A DNA stretch of 64,000 nt from Porpolomopsis calyptriformis (taxonomy: Eukaryota > Basidiomycota > Agaricomycetes > Agaricales > Hygrophoraceae): the NCBI GenBank assembly GCA_951640195.1, contig OX621170.1, positions 1,550,001-1,614,000 on the forward strand. The letters are read 5' to 3'. Position numbers and translations under genes: made by a program. Positions 44,815-57,018 of this stretch are shown piece after piece. The number at the start of each line of letters is the position of its first letter. The first letter of the stretch is position 1. The notes below the pieces were generated by a model. The model was not told the DNA's origin. It saw only the letters and a program-made list of their open reading frames with translations, and searched no databases.

Positions 44815-46423
44815 ATGCCTCCAACACGAAACATAGCAGAGTTGCTCACTGATGAAGACACACCAGAGCCGAAAAACAAAAAGCCACGCCTGGACAACTC
44901 TTCGCTTGGTGCAACCAGAAAACCTCAAGCCGCTAGCTCCACACCAGAACTGAATCTTCTCTACCCATCGACCACTGCCAAATCATTGCAAAAGCCAACG
45001 CCGTTCCAAAAGCCTCTTCCTCTGACCACGTTCTCTTACAACTCTTCCCGCACTCTAGAATTCTCTGATTCTGCGCTGCGATGCTTTGTCGAGCCGCCAC
45101 AGCACGCGCAATTGGGTTACGGGTATGAGCGATGGATCCGTCGGCCAGAAGAGAAAGGTCGGTTGGACGGACTTATTGTGGCTTGGAATCGGATACGCAA
45201 ACGGACGACGAGTGTGGGTGCCACCCACACTGGGCTACGTGGGATGGAGGTTGGCGTTGTGTCTTGGAGAGGTGTTATGACGCGGTAAGCGGTCCAACGT
45301 CTGTGGTGTATATTGAATTTCATGTTTGAATTTGATTGAGGGAGAATATTGACGGCGCCTTATGAAGACAGGGAGGGATGGGAGATGAATGTGATGTGTA
45401 TCCACGATACAATGTATTTTGAAGAACACCTCTCCGAAGCGAAACTGGCGGAAAAGTCTGTATTCTCTCATTGCACCTAGGGTTTTTATTCATTGCATCC
45501 CAAATGCTTAGGAACAACATGAACCCAAGAAATCGTCTCCAGACCTACTACGGTTATGCTTTTGAAGCTTACTGTACATCGCCTCCCTCTCATCCGCCAA
45601 TTGACGCGTACAATGAGGCTCCAGGATGGGGTGGCGACGTGGATACTAATGTTCAGTGGTGTTGCGTGGTTAAAACGAAATTAGGAGACACAAGGATGGT
45701 TATCGGGGGTGAGGTTGATTGCTTGCGAGGTAACAAATTGGTTGTTAGCGCCTGACGAACGTTATCCTGACCTGGCATTTGCGGTAGGAAATTATACTGG
45801 CCAAACCGATAACTTTGTCGAGTTGAAAACTTCGCTTGCGATTCGTGGGCCCCAAGATGAGAGAAAATTTGAGAGGTAGGATATTCGGAACGTAGCCAGA
45901 ATATGAACACCTCTAACGTTTCCGTTCAGGAAGTTGCTCAAATTCTACTTCCAGTCCTTCCTGTTGGGTGTCCCGGTAAGTTGTCAAGCTCTTAACATGG
46001 TTGACAGATTAGATATGCCGTGCGTAGGAGATTGTTGTGGGTTTTCGAACACCATCGGGCGAGCTCACCACAGTCCAGTCTTTCAAAACCATTGAGATCC
46101 CGCGCCTGGTGCGCAGAAAACCAGACTCATGGGATCCCCTCGTCTGTCTTGAATGGGGCCACATGTTCATGGACTTTCTCAAAAAAGTCGTTCAAGGCCA
46201 TGATATGGACCGGGTATGGCGAGTAAAGTTCACCCCGGGCACTGGCGTGAAGGTGTCCTCGTTAGACTCATCTGGCGTCAAAGAGGTTGAGGCCGGGGAA
46301 AGCAGAGTAGGTTTCCTACCCAAGTGGTACTGGGATGAGATGAAGGACATGGCCTCTCCCGTTCCCCAAGGAACTCATGGATCTGCAAGTGGCAACGCGT
46401 TGCCCGTTGGGTGGCAGATTTGA
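44815..46423 (+). CDS. RAI1: Rai1/DXO-family decapping nuclease
   Basis: Six exons: 44815-45284, 45345-45455, 45512-45729, 45788-45875, 45930-45975 and 46028-46423, giving 442 residues in frame. Intron donors are GTAAGC, GTCTGT, GTAACA, GTAGGA and GTAAGT. Family motifs appear in order: YEDREGWEMNVMCIHD, RLQTYYGYAFE, the metal-binding GGEVDC, the ELKTS (ExLK) motif, and LKFYFQSFLLGVPEIVVGFR. Rai1 removes incomplete or non-canonical caps and stabilises the 5'-3' nuclease Rat1 in the nucleus. The Lys/Arg stretch near residue 20 (NKKPRL) could be a nuclear signal. Length is normal for the family. No lesion was seen. Confidence 0.9.
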
Positions 46424-46836
46424 TTCCCATATCTATTCTCCTTTCAGGAAGGCCTGGTTCACACTTTGGAAAGGAATTGTCGGACCTTCGGCAGGTGATT
46501 GATTGTGATCTGATTGGTTAGGTCAGGTGAGAGGACTACAAGCAGCTACTTTTCTAGATTACAATGCATTCATTGAATCTAACGTACGGCCGCACGCTAC
46601 AATAGCCTCGAGAAAGGCGACAGAAACCACCATTTTGAATAAAATTTGAATAAAATTGGTGAGAATCTGGCCAAGACACACGCCGGCAAATGCCGACCCG
46701 GAACGCGTCAAGCGGAGTCTAGCGAAACGAACGCGCTCGACGACGACCAGCACGTTTCCTCGCTGCCCACCACGTCAATATCGCTCCTCGACGACAGAAG
46801 AACAACTTGTAGCTCGGTGCATCGACGGCGCGCGTA

Positions 46837-48885
46837 ATGGCCACCCCGTCGTCTTCAGCGACATCAGCATCGCCCCCAATGGCCTATCTCCAACCTAACA
46901 CCATCACGCCCACCACCGACTCGCTTGGGATGGAACCAGTCGAAAGAGAGAAGAGAAAGAAAGCTGTCCAGAAATTTCTCGCAAGGGCTGAAATTTCAAT
47001 GGTGCGTTCTTCTTCTCCGATGCCAACGCGTCCGTGAGCAGGGTGGCCTTATGTCGGGAGATACTTTCCCATGATTCGAGTCCCCTTTTCAGCACAAACC
47101 AGTGCATCATGCCATTCACGACCCTTCCCAGACTGATCTCGCCTTTGCTTCTCACAGATCACTCGGGCTCTTCGTGCACGTCTCTCCTATGCCTCCTACA
47201 AGGCGACTCATAACATCCCTCACACATCGCTGTGCGACCTGGAGACCCAAACTCAGAATCAAACCATTCCCACTCCTCGTGCTATCACCACGACCAAACG
47301 CAAGGCTGGGGGCAACAACTACTACAACAATCCTGCCACACAAGGTGGTGGCGGTGCATCGGGGTCTACATCTCGCCGAGGAGTGATGGCCCCCCCTCCC
47401 CTTACGGCCTCCCCCTCACGCTCACACTCTTCTACTAACAATGGAAACGCGAACAGGAGCGCCAACATCGCCCCGAGCCTGTACGCCTCGATACTATCTC
47501 CCCCACCCACGAAGCAAGCCAGAACGATTCACAACCCAAGTGACCCTCCCGTAGCCCCCCCTTCGAGGCCCACAGCAACCCCTCGCTCCCGCAAAGATTC
47601 CAAGTCATCAGATACGCGTCCTGTCCGCAGTATAGCTGAAGGCACGCGCGCCCAGGCCAAGAGCCGTCGAGAGGAGAAAAGTCCTGAGAAACGCAAAGAC
47701 AAGCCCTCCGTTAAGGGGAAACACAAAGAGCGGTTCTCTCACCCAACGTCCAAGGGACCCGGGGACGATGTTGACATGAAAGCGGTCGCGACGCTGACTT
47801 CCCTTCTTATGCACTCTCGGCCTTCGATGCCAGCAACCACATCATCCCCTCGTTCTGCACACTCTGACACAGGATCTAATAATTCTTATTCACACTTTGC
47901 GCAGAGCTCCACCCGTACCACTACCTCGTCCGCCTCGACTACAACATCAAGTGATGCCTCTCTCACGCTCTCACATGGTCGCTCGTCTACCCCACCGTCC
48001 GGCCAACTAACTTCACGATCACATCTGGGCAATGTCACCCCTAAAGCTTCCAACCTGCCACACGCACCCGCAGATAGTGAAGCCGCAGACCATTTACTCT
48101 TCCTTGCCTCATCCCCTTCCCCAGCTCGGCCTACCACAGGTCGAAGCAAAGACGCCAAGGACATGGCTGCTTTCAGAGCGCTTGGGGGTAGCGCTGGTTT
48201 GAGGGCAACAGCAAGAGTGCTATTCCCTGGGGTGGACACCGGAAACGATCCTGACAAGATCTTGGCCAAGACTGGCGAGAACAGCTTTGCCCTAAGTATG
48301 TCAAGTATTGGCAATGACCTTGCACCCGGGGAATTAGGTGGGAGAAGTAGTATCGAGCCAAACGCAAGGCAATCGTCAGGTGTCGGCGGCGATGGCCCAA
48401 CTTCGTTTATACAAACGGTGTTCAACCCTCAACAATTATTACCCCCTCCTCCTTCTCCGTCTTCCAAACCCGCCAACTCTGACTCATCATATCAAGCACT
48501 ACTCGCTACTTCATGGCCGTCCTTTTCGTCCGCAGACCAGAAATCGACGCCGAAAGGTCCACATACTCCGGGCAATGTTCCATTCAACTTCAACGACTTT
48601 ATCAATGTGTCACCGTCTCCTGCAGCGCCATCTCCTCGTCATAAAAACACTAGCGGTCAGCTGAAGTCCGGGTTGTCCTCGAATTTAAGGAGTGAAGTAA
48701 GACGGAAGTTGTTTGAGGAGAATGAATCTATCGACGAGTCTCAGCTGAAGACGCATGGTGACCTAGAAATGCCGCCAATAGGCTTTGAGAAACCGCGAGG
48801 GCAAGGAGTAGGGGAAGACTTTGAGGAGGAAACACAAAGAAGAGCGGGTAGTCTGGGCGCTGGAATCGATCTCGTTCAAACCTGA
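46837..48885 (+). CDS. Whi5/Nrm1-like cell-cycle repressor candidate
   Basis: Exon 1 46837-47001 and exon 2 47158-48885 join in phase 0 (ATG|GTGCGT...CACAG|ATC) to give 630 residues. The only ordered part spans the intron: EREKRKKAVQKFLARAEI followed by LRARLSYASYKATHN and SLCDLE. This resembles the short helical Whi5/Nrm1 motif that contacts SBF/MBF or their cofactors. The rest is low-complexity, Ser/Pro/Thr-rich with many SP/TP sites, as expected for a CDK-regulated repressor. A short helix near the end (LRSEVRRKLFEE) is also notable. The match is by eye to one short motif, so the function is a proposal. Confidence 0.5.
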
Positions 48886-50785
48886 TTTATCCCCGTTTAA
48901 TGGCTGTTGCGAGTCTCATGAACATGGGCAGGTCTCTCGGGCTCTTGGCCTGCTGCTATGGTCTCAACCTTCTCCATTCCTGCTGTATGAACGAGACCGA
49001 AGCACACTGTATTACCAGGATGTCCACCACTGGAGAACCTATCTATTCCATGTTCTTGTTCTACACACGATAACGACTCGGGATGACCATTCCAGAGGAT
49101 TCGAGGAAATTGCGAGCTCTATTTATGCCAACAAGTTTTGGATTTCATGGACGGACGGTCCCTTATAATTGTTTCTCAAGCCTATCTCTCTTTTCTATTT
49201 TCTTCCCTTGTACAATTCATTGACGGATGGCCACTTTAAACCAGCAAGGCTCGATATCAGCCTTATTGTGCCCATCCTGGTTCGTTTTCCCTCGATGTCG
49301 TTTGACGTCCTTTCCTTATCTTGCCTATGGGGTTTGGTTATGCGTACGGTCTCTCTCTCCCATTCCTACCAATCTTGCCTTCTTTCGCCTTTTCTGTACG
49401 TTAACGGCTAATTTATTCACATTAATGATCTCGACTGTCGCGATGTTGTAGTTTACGTATGGCATGATCGATTGCCTTTTCGCAGATCATCAAAGTCGCG
49501 TCCGTCTGATTGGAAACTGTGTATTGAGTACATCACGATCACGATCCACCCATCCAACTCGGAGATACGATCAGGACCGTTTTCCCATTGTTAAAGGACT
49601 CGGCAACTGACGTAACAAAAACAAGGCTGACTTGATTGTGCGATATTCATTCACGCCTGCGAAAATCCTTGGTAAAAGCAGATATAACCACGTTTCCGCG
49701 TTGTCCACTATCAGCAAAAAGGAAGAAAATGGTCCAGAAGAGGGGAAGCAAGAGGTCGAGGTCTGTGAAGCTCTTGGAAGAGAGCAATGGCTTAAAACGA
49801 GAGACAATAACAGTTGTACTTCGGACACCTAAAAGAACAATAAGCCGGAAATCACCTCTCTCAAACCCACCTCATTGAACGTCACATCCTTTCGTATTCT
49901 CCCGCTTCTTAGTTCTGCCGCATCACTCATCATCCCCAGAATAATAGCGCAAACTCTTTTTGATGCTGTATCGCACCAGTTTATTCTGTATTGTGCCCGT
50001 GACGGCCATCTCGGCTTGTTGTCTCCACTAAAGTTAGGTTGAGCGTAAACTCGTTTGCTCACACTTAAATGTATAAATCAGGTAATCACCCCCCCCTGAG
50101 TCACATGACGAATTCCATCGATATCGGATTTCAAGATGTCGCCAGAAGAAGACCCAACCACCGCTGCCAAAATGCCAAATTTTCGACGTCTTGATCATGG
50201 CATCGGATCGTGGAGGATTTCATAGGAAAGAAGCGGAAGAAGCAGTCGCATCTCGGTGGCGACATCTACCTCTCCGAGTCGTCGACAACCCCCACCCAGG
50301 CGCCACACACGGGAACCGACTGGAGCAAAGGAAAGGAACTGCTACAGCCGAACGACCGTTGCCATCATATATGAACCACGCCCTGGCATTTTTCCAGCCC
50401 AGTGATCCACGGCATTTTGGAATGGTGATTGACGCCACATTATAGAGGATGAACGGTTAACAAGTATCAGACGTGTCAGTAAAGCATTACTGTCCTTTCC
50501 CCCTTCTGGGACTGCAACTTCGACATTTGTTTGTGGAGCATTCACATTGGCACGTGAGGGCGTGCAATACGCTTTGCGAAGATGAAGTCATGTTAATGTG
50601 ACACTCGGAATGAAAAGAATCGATAGGCCGGCCTATTACCTCTCACCTTCTTCCCAGTCTTTCCATCAAACTCAGCATCGTTTCCAAAGGAAAAGTCCCG
50701 ATCGCCACCCAAATCAACTTATAAAGTCTGGTCCTGGTCGTACGCATTCATTTACCTCCTCATCTTTACATCTGAACTCAATAAG
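48886..50785. other. Intergenic DNA with possible small unresolved gene
   Basis: 3' flank of the Whi5-like gene, then small open pieces. At 50135-50380 a start MSPEEDPTTAAK and, in another frame, RIVEDFIGKKRKKQSHLGG look protein-like but are out of frame with each other, suggesting a relic or an unrecognised intron. A basic 49-codon frame starts near 49729. Neither is supported as a gene. Confidence 0.25.
50720..50725 (+). promoter_or_regulatory. TATA box of the lectin-like gene
   Basis: TATAAA lies about 60 bases before ATG 50786, consistent with a strongly regulated gene. Confidence 0.5.
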
Positions 50786-51306
50786 ATGTCCAAACCCGCT
50801 CCTGGAACGTATATCATTTTCAACAGAGTCCTCTCACCCATTGGAGAAAAGCTCGCAATCACTTTCAACGGCGAGGGGCGTGCTGCCACCGCTACTCCCA
50901 AGTCGGACCGTGACATCCAACGTGTAAACCGTCTTTTACATTCTTATCAACCTTTTATATGATCATGTGAAGTGGGTGATCAGGGATTTTGACGCCAATA
51001 CTCAAAGCGTGTCGCCTGTCGTGGCCCCCTCCCTCCAGGCCGCCTGGGGTCAAGGCTATGTAACGGTGCTTCCCGCGGGAGAGTATGTGTGGACCATCAG
51101 AACCACGAGCACCGGGTACACGTGCGTGTTTCACACTATACAGTCTTGAATTCCCCAGAGTCATTGATCCATTGGTTTCTAGTATCCAAGATGGTGGTGT
51201 GACCGCGTTCTGGGGACTTGATAATGCAACTGAGAATGCCGAGGTCACCATAGGAAGCGGCACGAGCGGTGAAAAGCAGAGATGGGTTCTTGAAAGGATG
51301 GGATGA
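50786..51306 (+). CDS. Small beta-trefoil (ricin-B-like) protein
   Basis: Exons 50786-50923, 50973-51121 and 51183-51306 encode 136 residues. The protein opens GTYIIFNRVLSPIGEKLAI and has two QxW-type motifs: QRW formed across intron 1 (DIQ-R|WVIRDFD) and EKQRWVLER at the end. Size, repeats and the absence of a signal peptide fit the cytoplasmic beta-trefoil lectins and related protease inhibitors common in mushroom-forming fungi, usually fruiting-body or defence proteins. Which ligand it binds cannot be told from sequence. It has a good TATA box and no lesion. Confidence 0.65.
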
Positions 51307-51720
51307 AATCTGCGCTACAATCGCATAGCTCCGTTGCTTCAGCCTCCGTTTTAAATCGATGTACATTTTCGTCAACAGACTTGGTCGCTAAAACGCTGAA
51401 GACTCCGACTGATTGAGGGGTGGACGCTTTTCATTTGTTGGATGTACGTTGATCACTTTATGTCAAAGCATGATAACAAAATATTCGGCAGGTAGGATCG
51501 GTAAAACGCTTCGCAATTCTGTGGAGAGGGAAATCAGCGGCGCGGTTTGCTGCTTCGAGATGCCAGAAGTAACTCAAATCTAGTATTCGGATGGCAATCC
51601 GAATATATAGTTAATCATCCTCGGCATGTACAAAAAGCCGCCTCCCCCTTCGGACCGCCACCTCCAACAAGCTTCCATCCAAATATTGTATAACTGTATG
51701 CCGCGCCGCAGTGTGTGTGT
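51307..51720. promoter_or_regulatory. Upstream region of the sugar transporter gene
   Basis: GAATATATAG at about 51600 offers a TATA-like site some 115 bases before the ATG. No other element was recognised. Confidence 0.3.
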
Positions 51721-53509
51721 ATGGGTTTCAGAACCGAACTCGACGACCTCGTGCGCTACCGGAATGCATATCTCTTGGCTGCGTCCGCAACCATGGGCAG
51801 CGTTTTCTTTGGATGGGACATAGGCCTCATCGGCGGGGTTCTCTCCCTCCCCTCCTTCCAGACTTACTTTGGGGTAGATAAAAAGAGCCCTGCGGAGAAG
51901 GCCGACTTTAACGGTAACATCGTATCGGTTCTACAAGCTGGTTGTCTGTGAGTCTGTTCTGACAATAATCCGGCAGTAACACGAACGTACCCTTTGCTAG
52001 GTTCGGTGCACTTTCCACCGGATACTTTTCCAAGCGATTTGGCCGGAAGAAATCACTCATCGGCTCAGGCATCATCTACCTTGTCGGGAGCTTGCTCCAA
52101 ACCATTTCAGGCCTCGGCAGCAGTTCCCCAGCGAGTGCGGGCCTGAAAGTGCTCTTTTTCAGCCGGTTCGTGGGCGGGATCGGTGTCGGCATGGTGTCCG
52201 CTCTTGTCCCCGCCTATGTTTCCGAATGCATGCCCAGAACGATCCGCGGTCGTTGCACCGGCTTCATCCAGCTCGCGGGCAACATTGGGATCATGTTGAG
52301 TTGTGCGTCCATATTTACCCTGTCCCCTTACATTTCTGAATCGACTTTTTTTGCCAAGTCTGGATAAACTACAGCGCGTCCAAGAACATGCCCCCTGGCG
52401 AGGCACAATGGCGACTGCCGTTTGCGGTGCAGATGATCCCTGGTGCCATTTTCATCCTCCTGATGGCCTTCCAGCCCGAGTCCCCGCGATGGCTCGTGGA
52501 GCGCGAGCAATACGATCGCGCAGCCGCCACACTCGCGTATATAGTCGAGACGACGACGTCTTCATCCGCTGCTGCCAGCCATAACGACGACGACACCACT
52601 AGCCGAGCCGTCCGCGTCACCCTAGACGAAATCAAGGCCGACTTTACCGGTCGACACCACCTCACGACGCTCGAGCAAATCAAACGGATGGGCGAATCAC
52701 GGACGACCGCGCTCCGGTGCTTCCTCCCCTCACTCGCCATGTTCTTCCAGCAGTTCACGGGAACGAACGCGGTGAACTACTTCTCGCCCGAGATCTTCGC
52801 CGGGCTGGGCATCACGGGGAACACCGGCGCGCTGCTCGCCACCGGGGTGTACGGCGTCGTCAAGGTCGTCTCCGTCGCGCTCGTCCTCGCCTTCGCCGTC
52901 GAGTCCCTCGGCCGAAAGCGCTGCCTCATCCTCGGCGGACTCGGGCAAGCCCTCACCATGTTCTGGATCGCGGGGTACACCGCCGCCCTCCACGCCTCGT
53001 CTGCGCACGCGTCCGCAGCACACATCAGCGCAGCCGCCTACATCTCCATCCTCTCCATCTACCTCTACGCCGCCTTCTTCTGCCTCGGATGGGGCCCCAT
53101 CCCGTGGGTGCTCGCGTCCGAGCTCGTCCCGAACCACCTCCGCCCAGCCGCACTCTCCTTGTCCACAAGCGTGAACTGGCTAGCCGCCATCGCCGTCGCG
53201 AAGCTCACGCCTGTCATGCTCGTCCAGATCCCCGGCGGCGGGACATTCGCCCTCTTTGGCGCGTGCTGCGTCGTCATGGCCGCATGGGCGTACCTGTTCT
53301 TGCCGGAGACCAAGGGCTACGCGTTGGAAGACGTGAGATACCTGTTTGAGAACGAGATGGTCCTCCGCTCGTTGGAGGACGCCCCCGGCGGACGGTGGGT
53401 GTTGCGGACGTTCGTACGTTCTGAAAGACACCCTTTGCCCGTTGCAGAACTCAGACGGAGGGATGAGGGAGACGACGGCGGTCGCGATCGAAAATCATTG
53501 GTGATATAA
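51721..53509 (+). CDS. MFS sugar transporter (sugar porter family)
   Basis: Exons 51721-51947, 52001-52302 and 52359-53509 give 559 residues. The ATG at 51721 (MGFRTELDDL) directly precedes the first membrane helix. Sugar-porter signatures are present: GWDIGLIGG in TM1, RFGRKKS in the TM2-3 loop, PESPRWLVE after TM6, GRKRC in the TM8-9 loop, WGPIPWVLASEL in TM10 and PETKG after TM12. A charged, Asp/Thr-rich central loop follows TM6. It should import a monosaccharide by H+ symport at the plasma membrane; the substrate is unknown. The third exon is very GC-rich with strong C-ending codon bias, suggesting high expression. Confidence 0.9.
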
Positions 53510-53787
53510 AATCTTTTTCTTTTGTTCTGGTGCTACACTGTTTTGTCCAGTATATTATAGCGGGAACGTAGCTAGCTATACGTGTCAAGTATGTATAGGT
53601 ACAGTCATTGAAGAAAGCAAAAAAAAAAACTGTTTTGAACGGACGGCATTATACCATTGGTTGTGAATGCGAACGAAGTAGTTGTGGGGGAGTGCGTGTG
53701 AGTGTGGGTAGGTGGTGGATGTGTGTGAGTGTGAGTGTGCGGAATCAAAAGCAAAAAAAAAAAAAAAAGGAAAATCGAATGAAGAGG

Positions 53788-55668
53788 TCAAGGCGATCGA
53801 CCGTTAGACGTTACATGCTGGGAGGACCTTATGAATGATTGGTGTTGGAGTTGATCAGGGGCATATCCACGTCCAGCCGAAGCAGATGATGGCGGGGCTG
53901 GAGTAGCCCATGGTGGTGGATGTACGACCATTGAGGGATTATTACCGTTATGGTTGTTGAGACTATTGAGGGGAGCTACAATTGATGGAGGGTGTTGCAG
54001 TGGGGGAGGGTTAGTATTTGAGGCTGTGACGGGAACAAGCTGGAAGGAACCCTGGTGATGATGTTGTTGTTGTTGTTGCTGTTGGGATTGGGATTGTTGA
54101 GGGGACGAAGTTGTGGAGTCGTCGGCGAGTGTAGGTGAGGATTGTGCTTGAGAGGCTGAAGGTTTCGATGATCGGGTCTTGTCTACGATATCAGCAGCTC
54201 TTGTTGAGGCTCGCAAAGTTTCCATGTCAATTTGAGGTACATCAGTCGCGCCAGGCCCGAGAGCCTTTTCCCGTTTCCGCATAAGCTTGGCGTAATCTAA
54301 TTGACAGAGGGAGAAGAAAAAAAAAAAGAAAGAAAGAGAAGGGGGGGATACTCACGCAAACCACAAGCATTACACAAAGTTCTCGCGCCATCGGGACCAC
54401 GGCGCCATTCTGGGGTCTCTCGAATATTACACGAATGGCATTTACCTGGTGGACTTGCCCGCTGAGAAGAGTTGAGATGATGCAGAGGGGGGGAGAGGGG
54501 GACCGCTCACACTCCGCTTCCTATACTTGCTTCTGGGCAGTCCAGAAGTAGCACCAGCACCGGCGGCACTGGTAGCGCGTTTGGTGCGAATGAGTTCCAT
54601 GTCCTGCTCTGCGGTGGACCGAGGCTTTTCACTAGGGGGTGGATGCTTGGTACAACAATTTAGAGAGGTGATTTAATGATTGTAAGGAAAAATATAGGTA
54701 CGTCAGCGGGGTCTGCTGGGTCACGAGACAAGTCTTCCCAAGGTCGTTTGGGGGGACGGTGATCGTCTGAAGAATCCAAAGCGAGAGAAGCTTCCAGTCT
54801 GAGGCGTTCGGCTTCTCGCATGGTCATGCGGCGAAGGCCCTCGAGTAGACGGACGACTTGGCCGGCGCGGTGTGTCATTGATGACAATTCGGTCGGGAGG
54901 GGCTGCACGTGAGGCAGTGTGGTCTTTAATTGAGCTGGAAAAAAGGGTATATATAATGTGATATTGATGGGTGAGAAGGCGGACCATAACGGCTGGCAAA
55001 TGTGTGCAACGCTGTGCAATGTTTGACAATCTTGAGAGGATGAGGTTAGGATACGGGAGATGGAGGGGATGGAGAGGTACCTCTGAGACGGTAGTTTCGC
55101 GAGTGGATGGTTTTGCGAGGCCGTTGGAATGGAAAGAAAGGGGACGGGTGTCGAGATTGGTCGGAACTAGAGGGGTTGTGCGGGAGAGGGGGATGTGTTG
55201 GGGGTGCTGGTGGGGTGGAGGGGGGTGTGGCGGGTGGGGCTGGGGCTGGGGGTGGTGGTTGTGGGAGTTGTTGTGGTGTTCCCAGGTGTCTGGAGGAGGG
55301 GGACATGGATGGTGTTGGGTGTGGTGGGAGTGAGGAAGCGGTTGGGGGTGAGAGTGGGGATAGGAAGGGTGGTGGGGATGGCGGGGCTGGATGTATTGAT
55401 GGTGGTAGGTGTAGGGAGGGGGGTGGTGTATGTGTTCGTGTGGAAGGGGATGGAAAGAGGGCTGAGAGGGGGGTGGTGGTTGAGGGGGTGGAGGAGAAGA
55501 GAACTATAGAAGTAGATTTGAGATGAAGATTAAAGATTGAAAAGAGATAAATACGGAAATGTTTAAAGACTTTAAATTTGGTTGTCTGTATTGAAAATTC
55601 AAGTCTTTTATAGACGGAAGTCGTCGATCGTTTGAAGTCGTCGTTGTCGTCGTCGTCGGTTGAGCCAT
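53788..55668 (-). CDS. GATA-type zinc-finger transcription factor
   Basis: Well-supported exons (minus): 54934-54702, 54645-54511, 54461-54356 and 54296-53788. The third carries the GATA finger [18 protein letters not shown]...LCNAC (CX2CX18CX2C), completed by [12 protein letters not shown] across the next intron. Upstream are [17 protein letters not shown], a charged linker and KYRKRS; the tail is Gln/His/Pro-rich and ends at 53788. A likely first exon starts at ATG 55668 ([11 protein letters not shown]). Between 55503 and about 55095 the minus strand is a Pro/His-rich region open in more than one frame, so the 5' exon structure is uncertain. Finger spacing fits fungal GATA factors; I cannot name the ortholog. 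Confidence 0.8.
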
Positions 55669-55737
55669 CGAATTAAAAAAACAAGAAGGAAATTTCGGAG
55701 TTTAAAAACTTTCAATGTTTTTTATCACGTGATTATA

Positions 55738-56501
55738 CTAATTGTTTACAGTTCGGACATTTATTCTGCTTTTTGAAGCTGATTCGACCTGGTTTGGCGG
55801 GTCAGTTGGGAATAAAACAAAAGGAGGGAACGGACAATGAACACAGACGGCCTCTTCCACGCTTTCGGTTGGGGTTTCGTGCATGTACAACTCGTAAAAT
55901 GCTAAATCTTCCTCTTCCTCAGATACCCTAGTCAAATCAGCGTGAGCATCGATCTAAGGAGATAACACCCACGTTGGCGAACTACCACCTGGAGAGGTAG
56001 AGTTGGCGCTGTCCATCGACGAATAACAAGGTACGTTCATTGCAAGGGGAGGAGACTATATCCTCACCCGAGAATCTCAGCGTCAAATACATATCCCTTT
56101 CGACACACCAGGAAGAATCCGTTCCAAAACAGACCACGTCCGCTACATAGGCAGCCGGAAATAGTCCTGAGAATGATCCAGTCCTCGACGGCAAACAAAT
56201 TCCGCTGACTTCCTGATTCTCAGGGAACTTTCCCCCAGCCTGTTGAATAAACTCAGCACGCAGCAGCATCATGCTGCTGCGTGCTGAGTTTATTCAACAG
56301 GCCTGACCTGACATCAGACCTTGGCCGACGGCTGCTTTCATATAAACTCTTTCTTGTCGTCAATCGCATGGTACTAATCTCGTACACATGTTTGCCGCGC
56401 TGACCCTCGGCCACAAGCACGATGCCCGCTGGAATCACCTTGTTGCCTACATCCAAGTCGAGAATCAAATCACCCGTCATCATGATCTGCCCCGCACTCA
56501 A
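55738..56501 (-). CDS. Unknown gene, disturbed by a palindrome
   Basis: Minus-strand pieces: 56501-56253 (DLILDLDVGNKVIPAGIV), 56272-55982 (GKFPENQEVSGICLPSR) and 55935-55738 (acidic SEEEEDLAFYELY). The last two can be joined by an intron (CAG|GTGGTA...ACTAG|GGTATC, about 55988-55934). The first two meet in the perfect palindrome at 56238-56302, which forces a frame change, so they cannot be read through as one protein. No family is recognised. Either the gene was broken by the palindrome or the palindrome is an assembly artefact. Confidence 0.4.
56238..56302. repeat. Perfect 65-bp palindrome (32-bp arms, 1-bp spacer)
   Basis: The arm GCCTGTTGAATAAACTCAGC continues through ACGCAGCAGCAT and is followed, after one base at 56270, by its exact reverse complement. 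There are no mismatches. Confidence 0.95.
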
Positions 56502-57018
56502 TTTTCAGTGCACTTTTCGCAAGCAATAGCCTTTATCCGTACCATCCAACACTCTCATCTAGCCGGCAGTACACTGACCGATCCTTTTAATTCCACCACA
56601 GCCCGCCGGCCAACGATCTTGCCGCCGCAAGCAAACGCCCCCTGTTCATGTCGTGAAGAGAATATTCCCTCGTTGAATATTTTTTTCACTACATGAACGA
56701 AACAGATCTTGCTCACTCACACACAGCAGGCACCACCACTCTTTTCATCTGACCACGCCTTTTGCTCACTCTTAAGCATTTCATTTACATATCCTGCGAT
56801 CGGCTGTCTGCCTCAAGAGTTGTACCCAACTTGATCTATCTTATCAGAGTCGATCTGTAGCAATCTTCAATCCCTTTTCGATCGATTGCATCTATTGCAT
56901 CTCAGATCTGGTCAGATCAGCAATCTCCATGATGAAAGCTACGCGTATTATGTTATTGTACAAACATTTATTAGAGATGATCTTTACAGAGGTATGAGGG
57001 ATTGGTGGATATTAAATC

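Noticed and set aside
47886..48425. 179-codon minus-strand frame in the Whi5-like gene
   Set aside because: Antisense to a continuous coding exon and without a domain.
52717..53431. Several long frames overlapping the sugar transporter
   Set aside because: The third exon is about 65% GC with few stops in any frame; only the transporter frame has membrane helices and motifs.
53700..53770. GTGTGAGTG-rich and A-rich tract as a functional element
   Set aside because: Looks like simple-sequence drift between two convergent genes.
55107..55526. Plus-strand Gly/Val-rich frames of 104-139 codons
   Set aside because: Antisense of a Pro/His-rich exon of the GATA gene; composition explains the openness.
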